A DNA stretch of 13,211 nt. Origin: Monoraphidium neglectum (Eukaryota > Chlorophyta > Chlorophyceae > Sphaeropleales > Selenastraceae). Location of the stretch: assembly GCF_000611645.1 (NCBI RefSeq), contig NW_014012309.1, positions 1 through 13,211 on the forward strand, read 5' to 3'. The stretch's first letter is position 1; every line of letters starts with the position of its first letter. Of this stretch, positions 1-7,608 are shown in pieces. Both the position numbers and the translations under genes were made by a program. The notes under the pieces are model-generated. The model saw nothing but the letters and a program-made list of their open reading frames with translations. It was not told where the DNA came from and made no database searches.

Positions 1-10
1 CCCCTAAAAG

Positions 11-1113
11 ATCCACGAGAAGGATGTCATGTTCCAGCGCATCATGAGCTGGCTCAAGCCCGGGGGCAAGCTCCTCATCACGGACTATGCGCGGTGGGTA
101 CGGCGCGCATGTTGCCAATTGTGGTGGAGTGCACGCGGAGCGGCCGCTCGAATGGGTACCGTCAATTGTGCCACAACTTGGCATCTGCTGACCAGTGAGC
201 TCCCACAACACAATAGACAAGGTCAAATTCATTGTGCATGCACATTACACACACACACACACACACACACAACCACAAAATCGCAGTCACACACACACAG
301 CCAATCACACGCACACATGAGACGCACGTCGCTCACCCTTCAAGCGCCTGCACAACCCTCGCAGCTCCGACTCCGAGCCGACGCCCGCATTTGCGGCCTA
401 CATCGCCCAGCGCGGCTACGACCTGCGGCCCATCAAGGCGTACGGCCGCCTGCTGGAGGAGGCCGGCTTTGTGGACGTGGTAGCAGAGGACAGGACAGAG
501 CAGGTGCGGGGCACTCGTGATCCCGCCACCTGTGATGGTGCTTGCATGGGGAGAGGATTGTTTACGGATCAGGATGGTTGGGGATGTTGCGAGGTTTGAC
601 GCTTTGTTTGTCTTTTGGGGGGGAGTAAACGGCGCGTTCACAGGGAAGGGGAGGTTGCTGGGTCGCACCTGTGAAGAAGGGTGGAGACGTGAGTGTGGCA
701 CGGGAGAGCAAGGGGCTCGGGGGCGAGCGGGACGCACCCTGCTCATCGCTGCAGCCGGCCTTGCATCCGAGCGTTCCAATCAAGTTTCATTTCCCAATCA
801 ATCAAGACGCCCTCAACACCGGCTCGCCCTGGCCTCATCGTTGTCGCCCGCACTCCTCCCTTTTCCTACACACACGCACGTACACACGGCACTTTCGCAC
901 AACACACACACACACACACACACATGCGCGCAGTTCATCGACTGCCTGGACTCTGAGCTCTCGCGTGTCGAGGCCGACAAGGCCGCGTTTGTCGAGCGCT
1001 TCGGGGAGCCCGGCTACTCGGCCGTCGTGGACGGCTGGAACGACAAGCTGGCCCGGGCGCGCGCGGGCGAGCAGCGTTGGGGCCTGTTCGTCGCCACCAA
1101 GCCGCTGCAGTAG
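11..1113 (+). CDS. Phosphoethanolamine N-methyltransferase, C-terminal part (last three exons)
   Basis: Enzyme of phosphocholine synthesis, using S-adenosylmethionine to methylate phosphoethanolamine and its mono- or dimethyl forms in the cytosol. Exons read as 11-93, 365-503 and 934-1113, with stop TAG at 1111. Splice sites are CG|GTGGGT (94), CGCAG|C (364), CAG|GTGCGG (504) and CGCAG|TTC (933). Together they give 133 residues of the second methyltransferase domain. The visible landmarks are the strand ending in [14 protein letters not shown], then [12 protein letters not shown] and the C-terminal [12 protein letters not shown], all typical of plant and algal PEAMT. The 365 acceptor gives the spacing expected between DYAR and PTPAFAAY, so it was preferred over an AG at 343-344. 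The gene is cut by the window edge, and the first methyltransferase domain and the SAM-binding motif I lie upstream. Family assignment is confident; exact substrate steps cannot be told from this part. Confidence 0.93.
247..271. repeat. AC dinucleotide microsatellite in PEAMT intron
   Basis: Twelve AC units plus a final A, inside the intron spanning 94-364. Looser CA-rich sequence continues to about 316. Reading through it gives poly His-Thr open frames that are not genes. Confidence 0.95.
902..924. repeat. AC dinucleotide microsatellite next to a 3' splice site
   Basis: Eleven AC units plus A at the end of the intron spanning 504-933. The tract stops nine bases before the exon and occupies the place where a polypyrimidine tract would normally be. 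Confidence 0.95.
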
Positions 1114-1419
1114 GCGGCCCGCACGTGCGCATGGGGAGGCCGCCATTCATGTGGAGCAACAAGCGGGATGCGTCAAGGCGGCTGCGCCGGGGTTGTGCGT
1201 CTAGGAGGGGTTGCGAGGGGCACGGGCCGCTGCTCGGGCCTAGGTACAACTGGGTGCATGGGGCCGGCCCCGAGCCACCCAGAGGGCCAAGAACACTGCA
1301 AAACAGCATCGCCGCCGCCGGCCGCCGCCCCGGCCCCGTGGTGGGGGCGGGTGGCCCGCGGCGGCGCCAGTTGGACGCCCCTGTATCAGCCATTGTTTGT
1401 CGTCGCTTCTGGCACTGCC

Positions 1420-1458
1420 AGCGCTGGTGCCGTCACCGGTGCTGGCGGTGACAGCGCT
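1420..1458 (+). other. Stem-loop in 3' UTR
   Basis: Inner arms GTCACCG (1432-1438) and CGGTGAC (1446-1452) pair perfectly around a 7-nt loop. Outer AGCGCT copies (1420-1425 and 1453-1458) extend the stem across a 6-nt one-sided bulge. The function is unknown. Confidence 0.6.
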
Positions 1459-1537
1459 AGCAGCGCGTGACTGCCTCGCTATGTTTTGGTAGCGAGCCGC
1501 GGGTGTCGTGGCAGCCAGTCTTGGTTTTAGCAAGTAG

Positions 1538-1559
1538 GGAGGGGGACCGCTCCCCCTCT
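1538..1559 (+). other. GC-rich hairpin in 3' UTR
   Basis: Arms GAGGGGGA (1539-1546) and TCCCCCTC (1551-1558) are perfectly complementary around the tetraloop CCGC. One extra G.U pair is possible at the base. The function is unknown. Confidence 0.65.
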
Positions 1560-2139
1560 GCTGGGTGTGTCGCTGGCAGCCACGCCAGCCTTGCCAGAGG
1601 CGCGCCATGTGTGCGCAAGCCTGCATCAAAACTGTGCGCCGCTGCGCTGCTCACGGTCGCCTACCATGTGTTCGGAAGGCCGTCGCGCGTGCGCGGCCAG
1701 CATTGGTCTCACTTCGCTGTAATGAATTTTGTTGCTCTCGCCCCCTTCCCCCCTTCTCCCCTGCCCCCTGCATCTCACTTGGGGCCTGCCGTGTCGCGCA
1801 TTTGAAGAGCGAAGGATACGTTTTATGCCGTGTGCCTCTGTCGCCTCTTCCGCCCCTTAGACCATCAGCTGAGCATTGCTGGGGGCCCGGCCTCTGCGGT
1901 TTGTGTGGGCCACCGCCCCTCAACTGCGATCGCCCCGCCTTTGTGCTTCTTGTGGCCCCCCCGCCCGTTTTGTTTTGCGTAGCAGTCGAGATCCGCACTG
2001 CCCGCTCCCCACCCCTCGCCCTGCCTGTTCGGCGTGGCGCGGTCGCCGGGGGTTGTGTGGAGCCATCCGCATGGGCCACCCTCTCCCTCTGTGCGGCCGC
2101 CTGCCCGGCTGGCATCGTGGCGTGTACATTGAAACCTGT

Positions 2140-2144
2140 TGTAA
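2140..2144 (+). terminator. Candidate poly(A) signal TGTAA (PEAMT gene)
   Basis: TGTAA is the usual chlorophyte polyadenylation element, in place of AATAAA. It lies about 1.03 kb after the PEAMT stop. Cleavage would be expected about 10-20 bases downstream. Confidence 0.6.
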
Positions 2145-2155
2145 ATGCGCATGAG

Positions 2156-2364
2156 CCCGCGGTGTCACATCGTCCACCCCCTGGTTGACACCTCACAACA
2201 TCCCAGGTCCACGCAACTTGCTATAGTATGCTCGGGCCATGCATGGGCGTTTTCCTCACAGCCTGTGCACCGCGCATGGTCCCCTCTCATCTGGGCGGAC
2301 GTACAGGCAGGGAGCTAAGATGCTGACCTGCAACTGCCACGGCTGCCAGACGCTGCTGAGAAGG
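2156..2364. other. Short gap between convergent genes
   Basis: About 200 bp between the inferred 3' ends of the PEAMT gene (+) and the kinase gene (-). No coding, RNA or repeat feature was seen here. Confidence 0.45.
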
Positions 2365-2379
2365 ATGTTATTCGGCACA

Positions 2380-2384
2380 TTACA
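2380..2384 (-). terminator. Candidate poly(A) signal TGTAA on the minus strand (kinase gene)
   Basis: The plus strand reads TTACA, so the minus strand reads TGTAA, about 1.28 kb downstream of the kinase stop codon. It is placed as expected for convergent transcripts ending about 200 bp apart. Confidence 0.55.
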
Positions 2385-3016
2385 TCAGCAGCCCGAAGAA
2401 CAAAAATCACCAAACAGCGCACCTCAGTGCAATTCAAGGCTAAGCTAGAGGAGGACTGAAGGGAATGGGAAACTGAAGCTGCTAGCGCAAATCTTGGGAC
2501 ACCAAGGAAGCTCTGCAGGCAGGACAGAAAGACGCCTGATTTCTCAAAAGGGAATCGCGTGAGTTCTGAAAAACTGGGCTCAAGCGTCGGCCTATTCATG
2601 AGGGGACCGGCAGCCGTGGCCACGGTCAACGCGTGTTGTTTCAAGACAAGTGCATGTGCTGACTGCCAATGCCAGGAATGCATGACCGACTCTCTGGAAA
2701 GGAAGCCACAACCGCTGTGTGCACCACCGCGAGAAGCTGCGCGCGACCAGGGCCGCCAAAAGCAACATCTGGAAACTGTGCGGTGCACTGAGGCAGCGCA
2801 CATACTGACGCGCGGGATGCGCCAAAACAAAGGGCGCAAACCGCTGCATTTGATGGGCAAAGATGCTCATATGTTTGTTCAGAGGGTGCCCATGCACAGG
2901 CATCACCGCAGCCACCACGGCGCGATGAGTTTCGCGGCGCAATGAGTTGGTGATGTGCGCCCCTGCCAGACCAGGCCAGCGGCCATCTGGACAGGGGCGT
3001 CTGTTCTAACCCCCGG

Positions 3017-3394
3017 CCTGGCGGGGATCGGTGAACACAAGCTCATCACGCGCTGCGATGAAAGGTTTGGCGTAAGCGTATGGGCGGGCCAACCTGCTGT
3101 GCTAGGGAGTGCCTGGCGGGGATCATTCAACACAAGCTCATCGCGCGCTGCGATGAAGGGTTGGCGTAAGCGTATGGGCGGGCCAACCTGCTGCGCTAGG
3201 GAGCGCCTGGCGGGGATCGGTCAACACAAGCTCATCGCGCGCTGCGATGAAAGGTTTGGCGTAAGCGTATGGGCGGGCCAACCTGCTGTGCTAGGGAGCG
3301 CCTGGCGGGGATCATTCAACACAAGCTCATCGCGCGCTGCGATGAAGGGTTGGCGTAAGCGTATGGGCGGGCCAACCTGCTGTGCTACGGAGCG
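3017..3394. repeat. Four-unit tandem repeat with alternating 95- and 94-bp units
   Basis: Units start with CCTGGCGGGGATC at 3017, 3112, 3206 and 3301, so the spacings are 95, 94 and 95; the last unit decays near 3394. Units 1 and 3 share GATCGGT near the start and GAAAGGTTTGG later. Units 2 and 4 share GATCATT and GAAGGGTTGG. The array is therefore an A-B-A-B dimer of 189 bp duplicated once. Each unit contains TCATCGC-GCGCT-GCGATGA, a 7-bp inverted repeat with a 5-nt loop; unit 1 has one mismatch. No transposase or CRISPR-type spacing is present. Confidence 0.95.
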
Positions 3395-3662
3395 TCGGTC
3401 TTGAGGCGCTGCAGGGGCAAGCGCGTCATGGCGTTTGAGATGCGAGCTGTGATCGCAATCGTTGTGGTTGCAGGGCTTGGGGTCTCTTGGGTAGGCGGTT
3501 TGCTGGAGGCGACTGTTTGGCGGCGCTTGCGGCAGCTGCTGGGACGCCGTTTGGTGTCGGATCTTGCGTCATTCTGGGGCCTTGGAGGACAGGCTTGCGA
3601 CAATAGAGGGGTCGATGGGATGTAGGCATGGCGGTTGATAGACAGAAACTGTGCGTGCTGCA

Positions 3663-5162
3663 TCAAGTCACAGGGTCCACGCCAGCGCCGGCAGCGGCGG
3701 TGGAGGCGGCGGCGGCGGCGGCGGCGTCAGCTTCTTCGGCCTCGCGGCCGATCTTCGCCAGCGCCACGAGGTCGACGGGCAGCGGCACAGTCCGCGCCTC
3801 GACGGCCGCCCAGTCCACGCCGGCGAAGAAGGCGTGGCCCTTGAGCTGCCGCACGGTCAGCCGCCGGCCGGGGCGCCGCGCCAGCATGCCGCGGAACAGC
3901 AGGTCCCGCAGGTCAGCCGGCAGCGCAGCGCCGACAGAGCCGGGGGCGGGGACCCACTTCTTGCCGGCGCGCGCCGCCGCCAGCGCCGCGTCGGCCTCGG
4001 CGGGTGGCAGGAGCATCGTGACCAAGGTGGCGCCCAGCGCCCACACGTCGGCGGGGCGGCTGTCATGCTTGAGGCCGCACCAGGTGGCGAGATGGTGCAG
4101 CGAGCTACGCAGCAGTATACTGAGGCGGCCCAAGAAGCTGTCGATGTCGACGTGCTGCTCTGGCGCCATGAAGAGCGGCGTGCCGCCGGCGCACATGGCT
4201 GGCATTGAGGCTGGCAGCGCGCAGCCAAAGTCGCAGAGCGTCAGATGGTTGTCGGCTGCCACCAGCACGTTGCCTGGCTTGATGTCGAAATGCGCGACGC
4301 CGGCGTCGTGCACGGTGCCGACGGCGGTGATGAGCTCGGCGGCGAGGGCCTTGGCGGTGGCGGTTGGCATGAGGGGGGACGCCGGCTGTACTGGCGGCGG
4401 CTTCTTGTTGGCGGGCTTGAAGAGCGAGCGTAGCAGCTTCTTGAAGGGCGCTGGCTTGGTCGGGCCTTCCTGGCTCTTCTGGGGTGCCGCCGGCTGTGGG
4501 GGTGGCTGGCATGGCGCTGGCTGCGGGGCCGGCTGGCACGCCGCTGGCTGTGGGAGTGGCTGGCTCACTGCAGACAGCATCGCAGTCTGGCCGCAGCCGC
4601 CGTGACTGCTGCCACTCACAGCGGCGATCGAGTGGCCGTCAAGCGCTTGGTGCAGGTCGCCGGCTGCCAGCTCGTAGAGTGAGTACAGCGCGTCGGCTTC
4701 GTCACCATAGTCGTAGAGGATGTGCTTTTGAGCCCATGGGCCCTGTATGGACTCGGTTCGGCGCTCGTTGGAGATTTCGTACCTCGTTGCGCGCCTCAAG
4801 GCGTACTGGTGGCCAAGCAGCTCGACGCGCCGCACCTCGCCCTGACCGCCGCCGCCCAGGAACGTGCCGCTGTTGAATATGTCCGCCGCGTTGTGTAGAT
4901 AGAAGTGGGTGCTCAGGTCGAGGTAGGTCGGCTTGGTGATGGACGACGACGGTGATGACAATAGCTCAGCACTGCTTGCGTCGGGCACGTCGCTGCTGGG
5001 GCTCTCTGGCACGGGCGTGTCTGCAGCAGATGTGCCCTGCACGCCGCTTCCCCACGCGCTGCTTGGGCAGGAAGAGCTGGTGCTGCTGGGGCGATTGGTG
5101 ACAGGGGAGGCGACGGATGTCACGCGTGATACTGTGGCGATGCCCCGCAGCTTGCTGGGCAT
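3663..5162 (-). CDS. Divergent AGC-like serine/threonine protein kinase
   Basis: Predicted protein kinase of 499 residues, using ATG at 5162-5160 (A at -3) and TGA at 3665-3663. The frame stays open upstream but lacks another ATG before a stop; a two-exon start from ATG 5520 is described in the findings. Numbered from Met 5162: Ser/Thr-rich leader 1-90; Gly loop GGGGQGEV 103-110; YALR with Arg123 where beta-3 Lys is expected; hinge YELAAGDL about 163-170; a roughly 90-residue Pro/Gln/Lys-rich insert 175-267; catalytic HFDIKPGN 291-298 (Asp293, Asn298); DFG 311-313; GTPLFMAPE ending at 335; DVWALG from 372; and HAFFAGVDW near 443-451, resembling the end of AGC catalytic domains. It ends in a poly-Ala tail. 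HFD in place of HRD makes it a non-RD kinase. Substrate and activity are unknown. Confidence 0.87.
   Translation of the reverse strand: MPSKLRGIATVSRVTSVASPVTNRPSSTSSSCPSSAWGSGVQGTSAADTPVPESPSSDVPDASSAELLSSPSSSITKPTYLDLSTHFYLHNAADIFNSGTFLGGGGQGEVRRVELLGHQYALRRATRYEISNERRTESIQGPWAQKHILYDYGDEADALYSLYELAAGDLHQALDGHSIAAVSGSSHGGCGQTAMLSAVSQPLPQPAACQPAPQPAPCQPPPQPAAPQKSQEGPTKPAPFKKLLRSLFKPANKKPPPVQPASPLMPTATAKALAAELITAVGTVHDAGVAHFDIKPGNVLVAADNHLTLCDFGCALPASMPAMCAGGTPLFMAPEQHVDIDSFLGRLSILLRSSLHHLATWCGLKHDSRPADVWALGATLVTMLLPPAEADAALAAARAGKKWVPAPGSVGAALPADLRDLLFRGMLARRPGRRLTVRQLKGHAFFAGVDWAAVEARTVPLPVDLVALAKIGREAEEADAAAAAAASTAAAGAGVDPVT
3705..3726. repeat. GGC trinucleotide tract encoding the poly-Ala tail of the kinase
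   Basis: A run of GGC/GCG on the plus strand reads as consecutive Ala codons on the minus strand, just after EEAD near the kinase C-terminus. Its length is likely variable between strains. Confidence 0.85.
4494..4565. repeat. 27-bp minisatellite inside the kinase insert
   Basis: Units begin with CTGTGGGGGTGG (4494), CTGCGGGGCCGG (4521) and CTGTGGGAGTGG (4548, partial). Each encodes nine residues on the minus strand, of the form QPxPQPA(A/P)(C/P). The three protein repeats cover residues 201-227 of the 499-residue model. Confidence 0.85.
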
Positions 5163-5904
5163 CCTGATGAATGGCACAGTGCTGGAACCAGCATCACTGG
5201 TTACCGGTCTGGCGCTGACTTGTCTGATTGCACACGTCTCGATGGACGGCGACGGCTTGGTGACAACCCTGGTTTGGTTTTGGGAGGTGCGTTGCGTGTT
5301 CGTCAGGCGCAGCTTCCCCTCCTCCTGCCGCCGCACACTGCACTGCGTGTAGGGAGAGGCGCTGCCAATATTTCAACGTGACTAGCGCAATCCCCGCACC
5401 CTCAACATCCCACCTGCTGCAAGTCACAGGGCCCATGGTTGCACCACTCGGTGCTGTCGCACGGCACGGCGCACACGCCGCATCGCTTTCTGCGTCAGAG
5501 CAACTGCAGTCCTGGTCCATGACAACCCTGCGTGTATGACAATATGTGTAAGACTCAAACACAGCTTCAATATGACATGAGATAGCTGCGTTGCGAGGGG
5601 CAACCGCTAAAAAGAGGCCTCGGTGGCCCGCACCTGCAACTCTTCTCGAACTCAATGTCATATTTGAGGGAAAACATCATCCTGAAGGTCCCCAATATGA
5701 CCCAATGGGCACCTCCTGTAATACAGCAGTCGCAAAAAACTGCCCCTGACGGAGCACGGAAGGTTGTACCTGCAAGCAAGGAAAAGTGATGTACTGTACG
5801 GTACCTCTGTTTCATGCCACGCGCTACGTCAACTCAAAGGTTTGCCCTTGGGATGGACCTTTGTGAAGCAACTGCCTGGCCAGCTGCTGCAGTGCACCGT
5901 GTCA

Positions 5905-6275
5905 CTTCACTTTATGCTTTGTTTGCAGCGCCGCTGTGCTGCGGCGTGCTTAAGTGCCCGACCGCCACCCATCTAAGCACCCACCCACCCCAAGAACGCC
6001 GCAGGACGCGGCGCAGACGGTGGCATGCAGGGTGCGGGCCGCCATCTATCGCACCGCGGCAGCAGCAGCAGTGAGTGGCAAGAATGTTCAGCAGCCTGTT
6101 GTGAGCAGGTTGCATTCGTGTGGCGGCACGGAAGCGGCCGATTTGAGCTGCCGAGTTGCAGCAGAGCGAGGATGGTCAGCCAACCTGTTTTCCAGCGGCA
6201 CAACACAGCCGTGGCACCGAGGGTTGTGAGGCCGGGCTGGGCTCTGCTGCACCAGCAGCACTTCCGGACTAGAGG
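5905..6275. repeat. Diverged direct repeat, copy 1
   Basis: Matches copy 2 along its length at a constant offset of 550 bp in the first part and 620 bp in the second. Shared blocks include TTGCAGCG (5923), AAGCACCCACC (5975), GCCGCAGG (5998), TGCAGCAGAGCGA (6157) and TTGTGAGGCCGGGCTG (6224). The ends fade, so the boundaries are approximate. No target-site duplication, terminal inverted repeat or transposase was seen. It could be an old segmental duplication or a family of non-coding repeats. Confidence 0.8.
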
Positions 6276-6353
6276 GCTAGATAGGCACTGCACAATCCGT
6301 GGGTTAATCCAGGGGCTGAGTACCAGACAGGAGAGTGAGTCCTGCGGGAGCCG

Positions 6354-6372
6354 CGTAAACTCCGAGTTTACG
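6354..6372. other. Perfect 19-bp palindrome
   Basis: CGTAAACTC, one central C, then GAGTTTACG: nine complementary bases on each side. It lies between the two diverged repeat copies. It is symmetric enough to be a dimeric protein binding site or a cruciform, but its role is unknown. Confidence 0.7.
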
Positions 6373-6454
6373 TGAGTCACCTTCTCAGGTGGCTGATGTC
6401 AGAGGAGCAGTAACCCTCTGCCCTCTTGCTGCAGGTTACGCCACGTGCAGCACA

Positions 6455-6895
6455 TACACCTTCAAGTCTTGCTTGCAGCGCTTTCATGCTGCGGTGTGCT
6501 TAGGTGCCCACCCGCTACCCACACAAGCACCCACCACCCCCGAGAGAGCCGCAGGGCGCAGCACAGACGGCGGCCCGCGTGGCGCGGCCAGTCATCAGCA
6601 CACCGACAGCAGCAGCAGCGGTGTGCGGCAGGCACGCCGAGCACCACGTCGTTGCGTGGGCGCAGCGGGTGGCGTGTGTTTTTGGTGGTGATGAAGCGGC
6701 TAGCTGTCGCTGGCCGCCAAGCAGCAGCGTTGGGTGTGCGTAGCGGCGATCAAGCGGCCCGTTGGCGCTGCCGAGCTGCAGCAGAGCGATGGCGAGCAGC
6801 CTGGCCATTTCCCAGCGGCATCATTCCGCTGCAGCACTGAGGCTTGTGAGGCCGGGCTGAGGTCTGCAGCACCCGCAACACTTCCGTTCCGGAGG
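6455..6895. repeat. Diverged direct repeat, copy 2 (about 70 bp longer)
   Basis: Counterparts of the copy 1 blocks are TTGCAGCG (6473), AAGCACCCACC (6525), GCCGCAGG (6548), TGCAGCAGAGCGA (6777) and TTGTGAGGCCGGGCTG (6844). The extra length lies between about 6620 and 6750. It looks like an internal tandem duplication, because GATGAAGCGGC at 6690 and GATCAAGCGGC at 6748 begin similar 40-bp stretches. Confidence 0.8.
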
Positions 6896-7608
6896 CTACG
6901 CAGGTTGGCAGGGCAAATCAAGGCAGTTAAGAGCAAGTCTGAAACTGGGATGCCGAAAAGTAAGGATCGCTTCATACGGTATATCACTTCCCTTCTGTCC
7001 ACCTAACCGCCGCTCCTGGATTTGCAATATGCATGTGGTCACCACCCAACCATAGTGCTATGTTGCGGCTGTGGCCTAGCCCGTTGGAGGAGAGCGCGGC
7101 GGCAACTTGACATGCTCTGCCATATTGTGTTGCACACACAACACACTCCACGCCCTGATGGAGCCACGTGGTGCCGGGTGCTGCCTCTGCACTCCGACTG
7201 GCTATGCGATCTGCAATGACAAGAACGAAGCTCGCATCGAACAGGGCATGGGTGGGCTGTTACCGTACCATGCAAGTTTGCGACATGACTGATTGGTCAA
7301 AAAGCACGTGTGTTGACCACAACTGCGGCACACATGCTGGTGCTGCCATGACAGTGTGTTACATTCTAGGATCATCTTGATGCCATGTTCGACCAGCTGA
7401 CATGCATCATTTGACCGTAAATCACGGGCCTGCCTGACTTCAAAGTGTCGAAACGCGAGCTTCCAAATCCAAAGCCGCATTGTTGAGAATCGCATGCTTT
7501 GGTTTATTGCTTAGTACCGCATAGATACTACAGTTCGCCCGCGAACGGTGTGGCCACAGTCATACTTTGCCACTGGTGGAGTCTGCGGCGCACGCGCCTC
7601 ACAGGAAC

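Larger units (their letters stand above)
1114..2155 (+). other. 3' UTR of the PEAMT gene (inferred)
   Basis: About 1 kb between the TAG stop and the candidate poly(A) signal at 2140. Long 3' UTRs of this kind are common in Chlamydomonas-type algae. No convincing coding exon was seen in either strand; the open frames here lack recognisable protein features. It holds two stem-loops (1420-1458 and 1538-1559). An earlier TGTAA at 1719-1723 could give a shorter transcript. Confidence 0.6.
2365..3662 (-). other. 3' UTR of the kinase gene (inferred)
   Basis: About 1.3 kb between the kinase stop (3665-3663) and the minus-strand TGTAA. Open frames exist on both strands (for example 2559-2945 plus and 2315-2860 minus), but none shows recognisable domains or convincing exon structure. 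The region includes the tandem repeat at 3017-3394. A separate small gene here cannot be fully excluded. Confidence 0.5.
5521..7608. other. Intergenic region between divergent kinase and coiled-coil genes
   Basis: About 2.1 kb that should hold both promoters. No open frame here has recognisable domains or a convincing exon chain. It contains two diverged direct repeats (about 5905-6275 and 6455-6895), a 19-bp palindrome (6354-6372) and a small hairpin (GTTCGC-CC-GCGAAC, 7533-7546) about 60 bp before the proposed start codon. No clear TATA box could be singled out. Confidence 0.5.

Noticed and set aside
29..520. Long plus-strand open frame including a His-Thr repeat
   Set aside because: It runs through an intron; the His-Thr stretch is the AC microsatellite. 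Only the exon parts match PEAMT.
1565..2196. Overlapping open frames of 207 (plus) and 181 (minus) codons
   Set aside because: Both lie in the inferred PEAMT 3' UTR, are Pro/Arg/Cys-rich without motifs, and have no exon signals that make sense.
2315..2945. Open frames on both strands (128 and 181 codons)
   Set aside because: No domain or splice pattern was recognised, and the region fits the kinase 3' UTR. A small gene is not strictly excluded.
3017..3394. CRISPR-like array
   Set aside because: The units are contiguous and similar throughout, with no unique spacers, in a eukaryotic genome.
3628..4605. 325-codon plus-strand open frame
   Set aside because: It is antisense to the kinase domain and shows only GC-rich low-complexity residues, while the minus strand has ordered kinase motifs.
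5905..6895. DNA transposon or SINE for the duplicated segment
   Set aside because: No terminal inverted repeats, target-site duplications, A/B boxes, poly(A) tail or transposase could be found.
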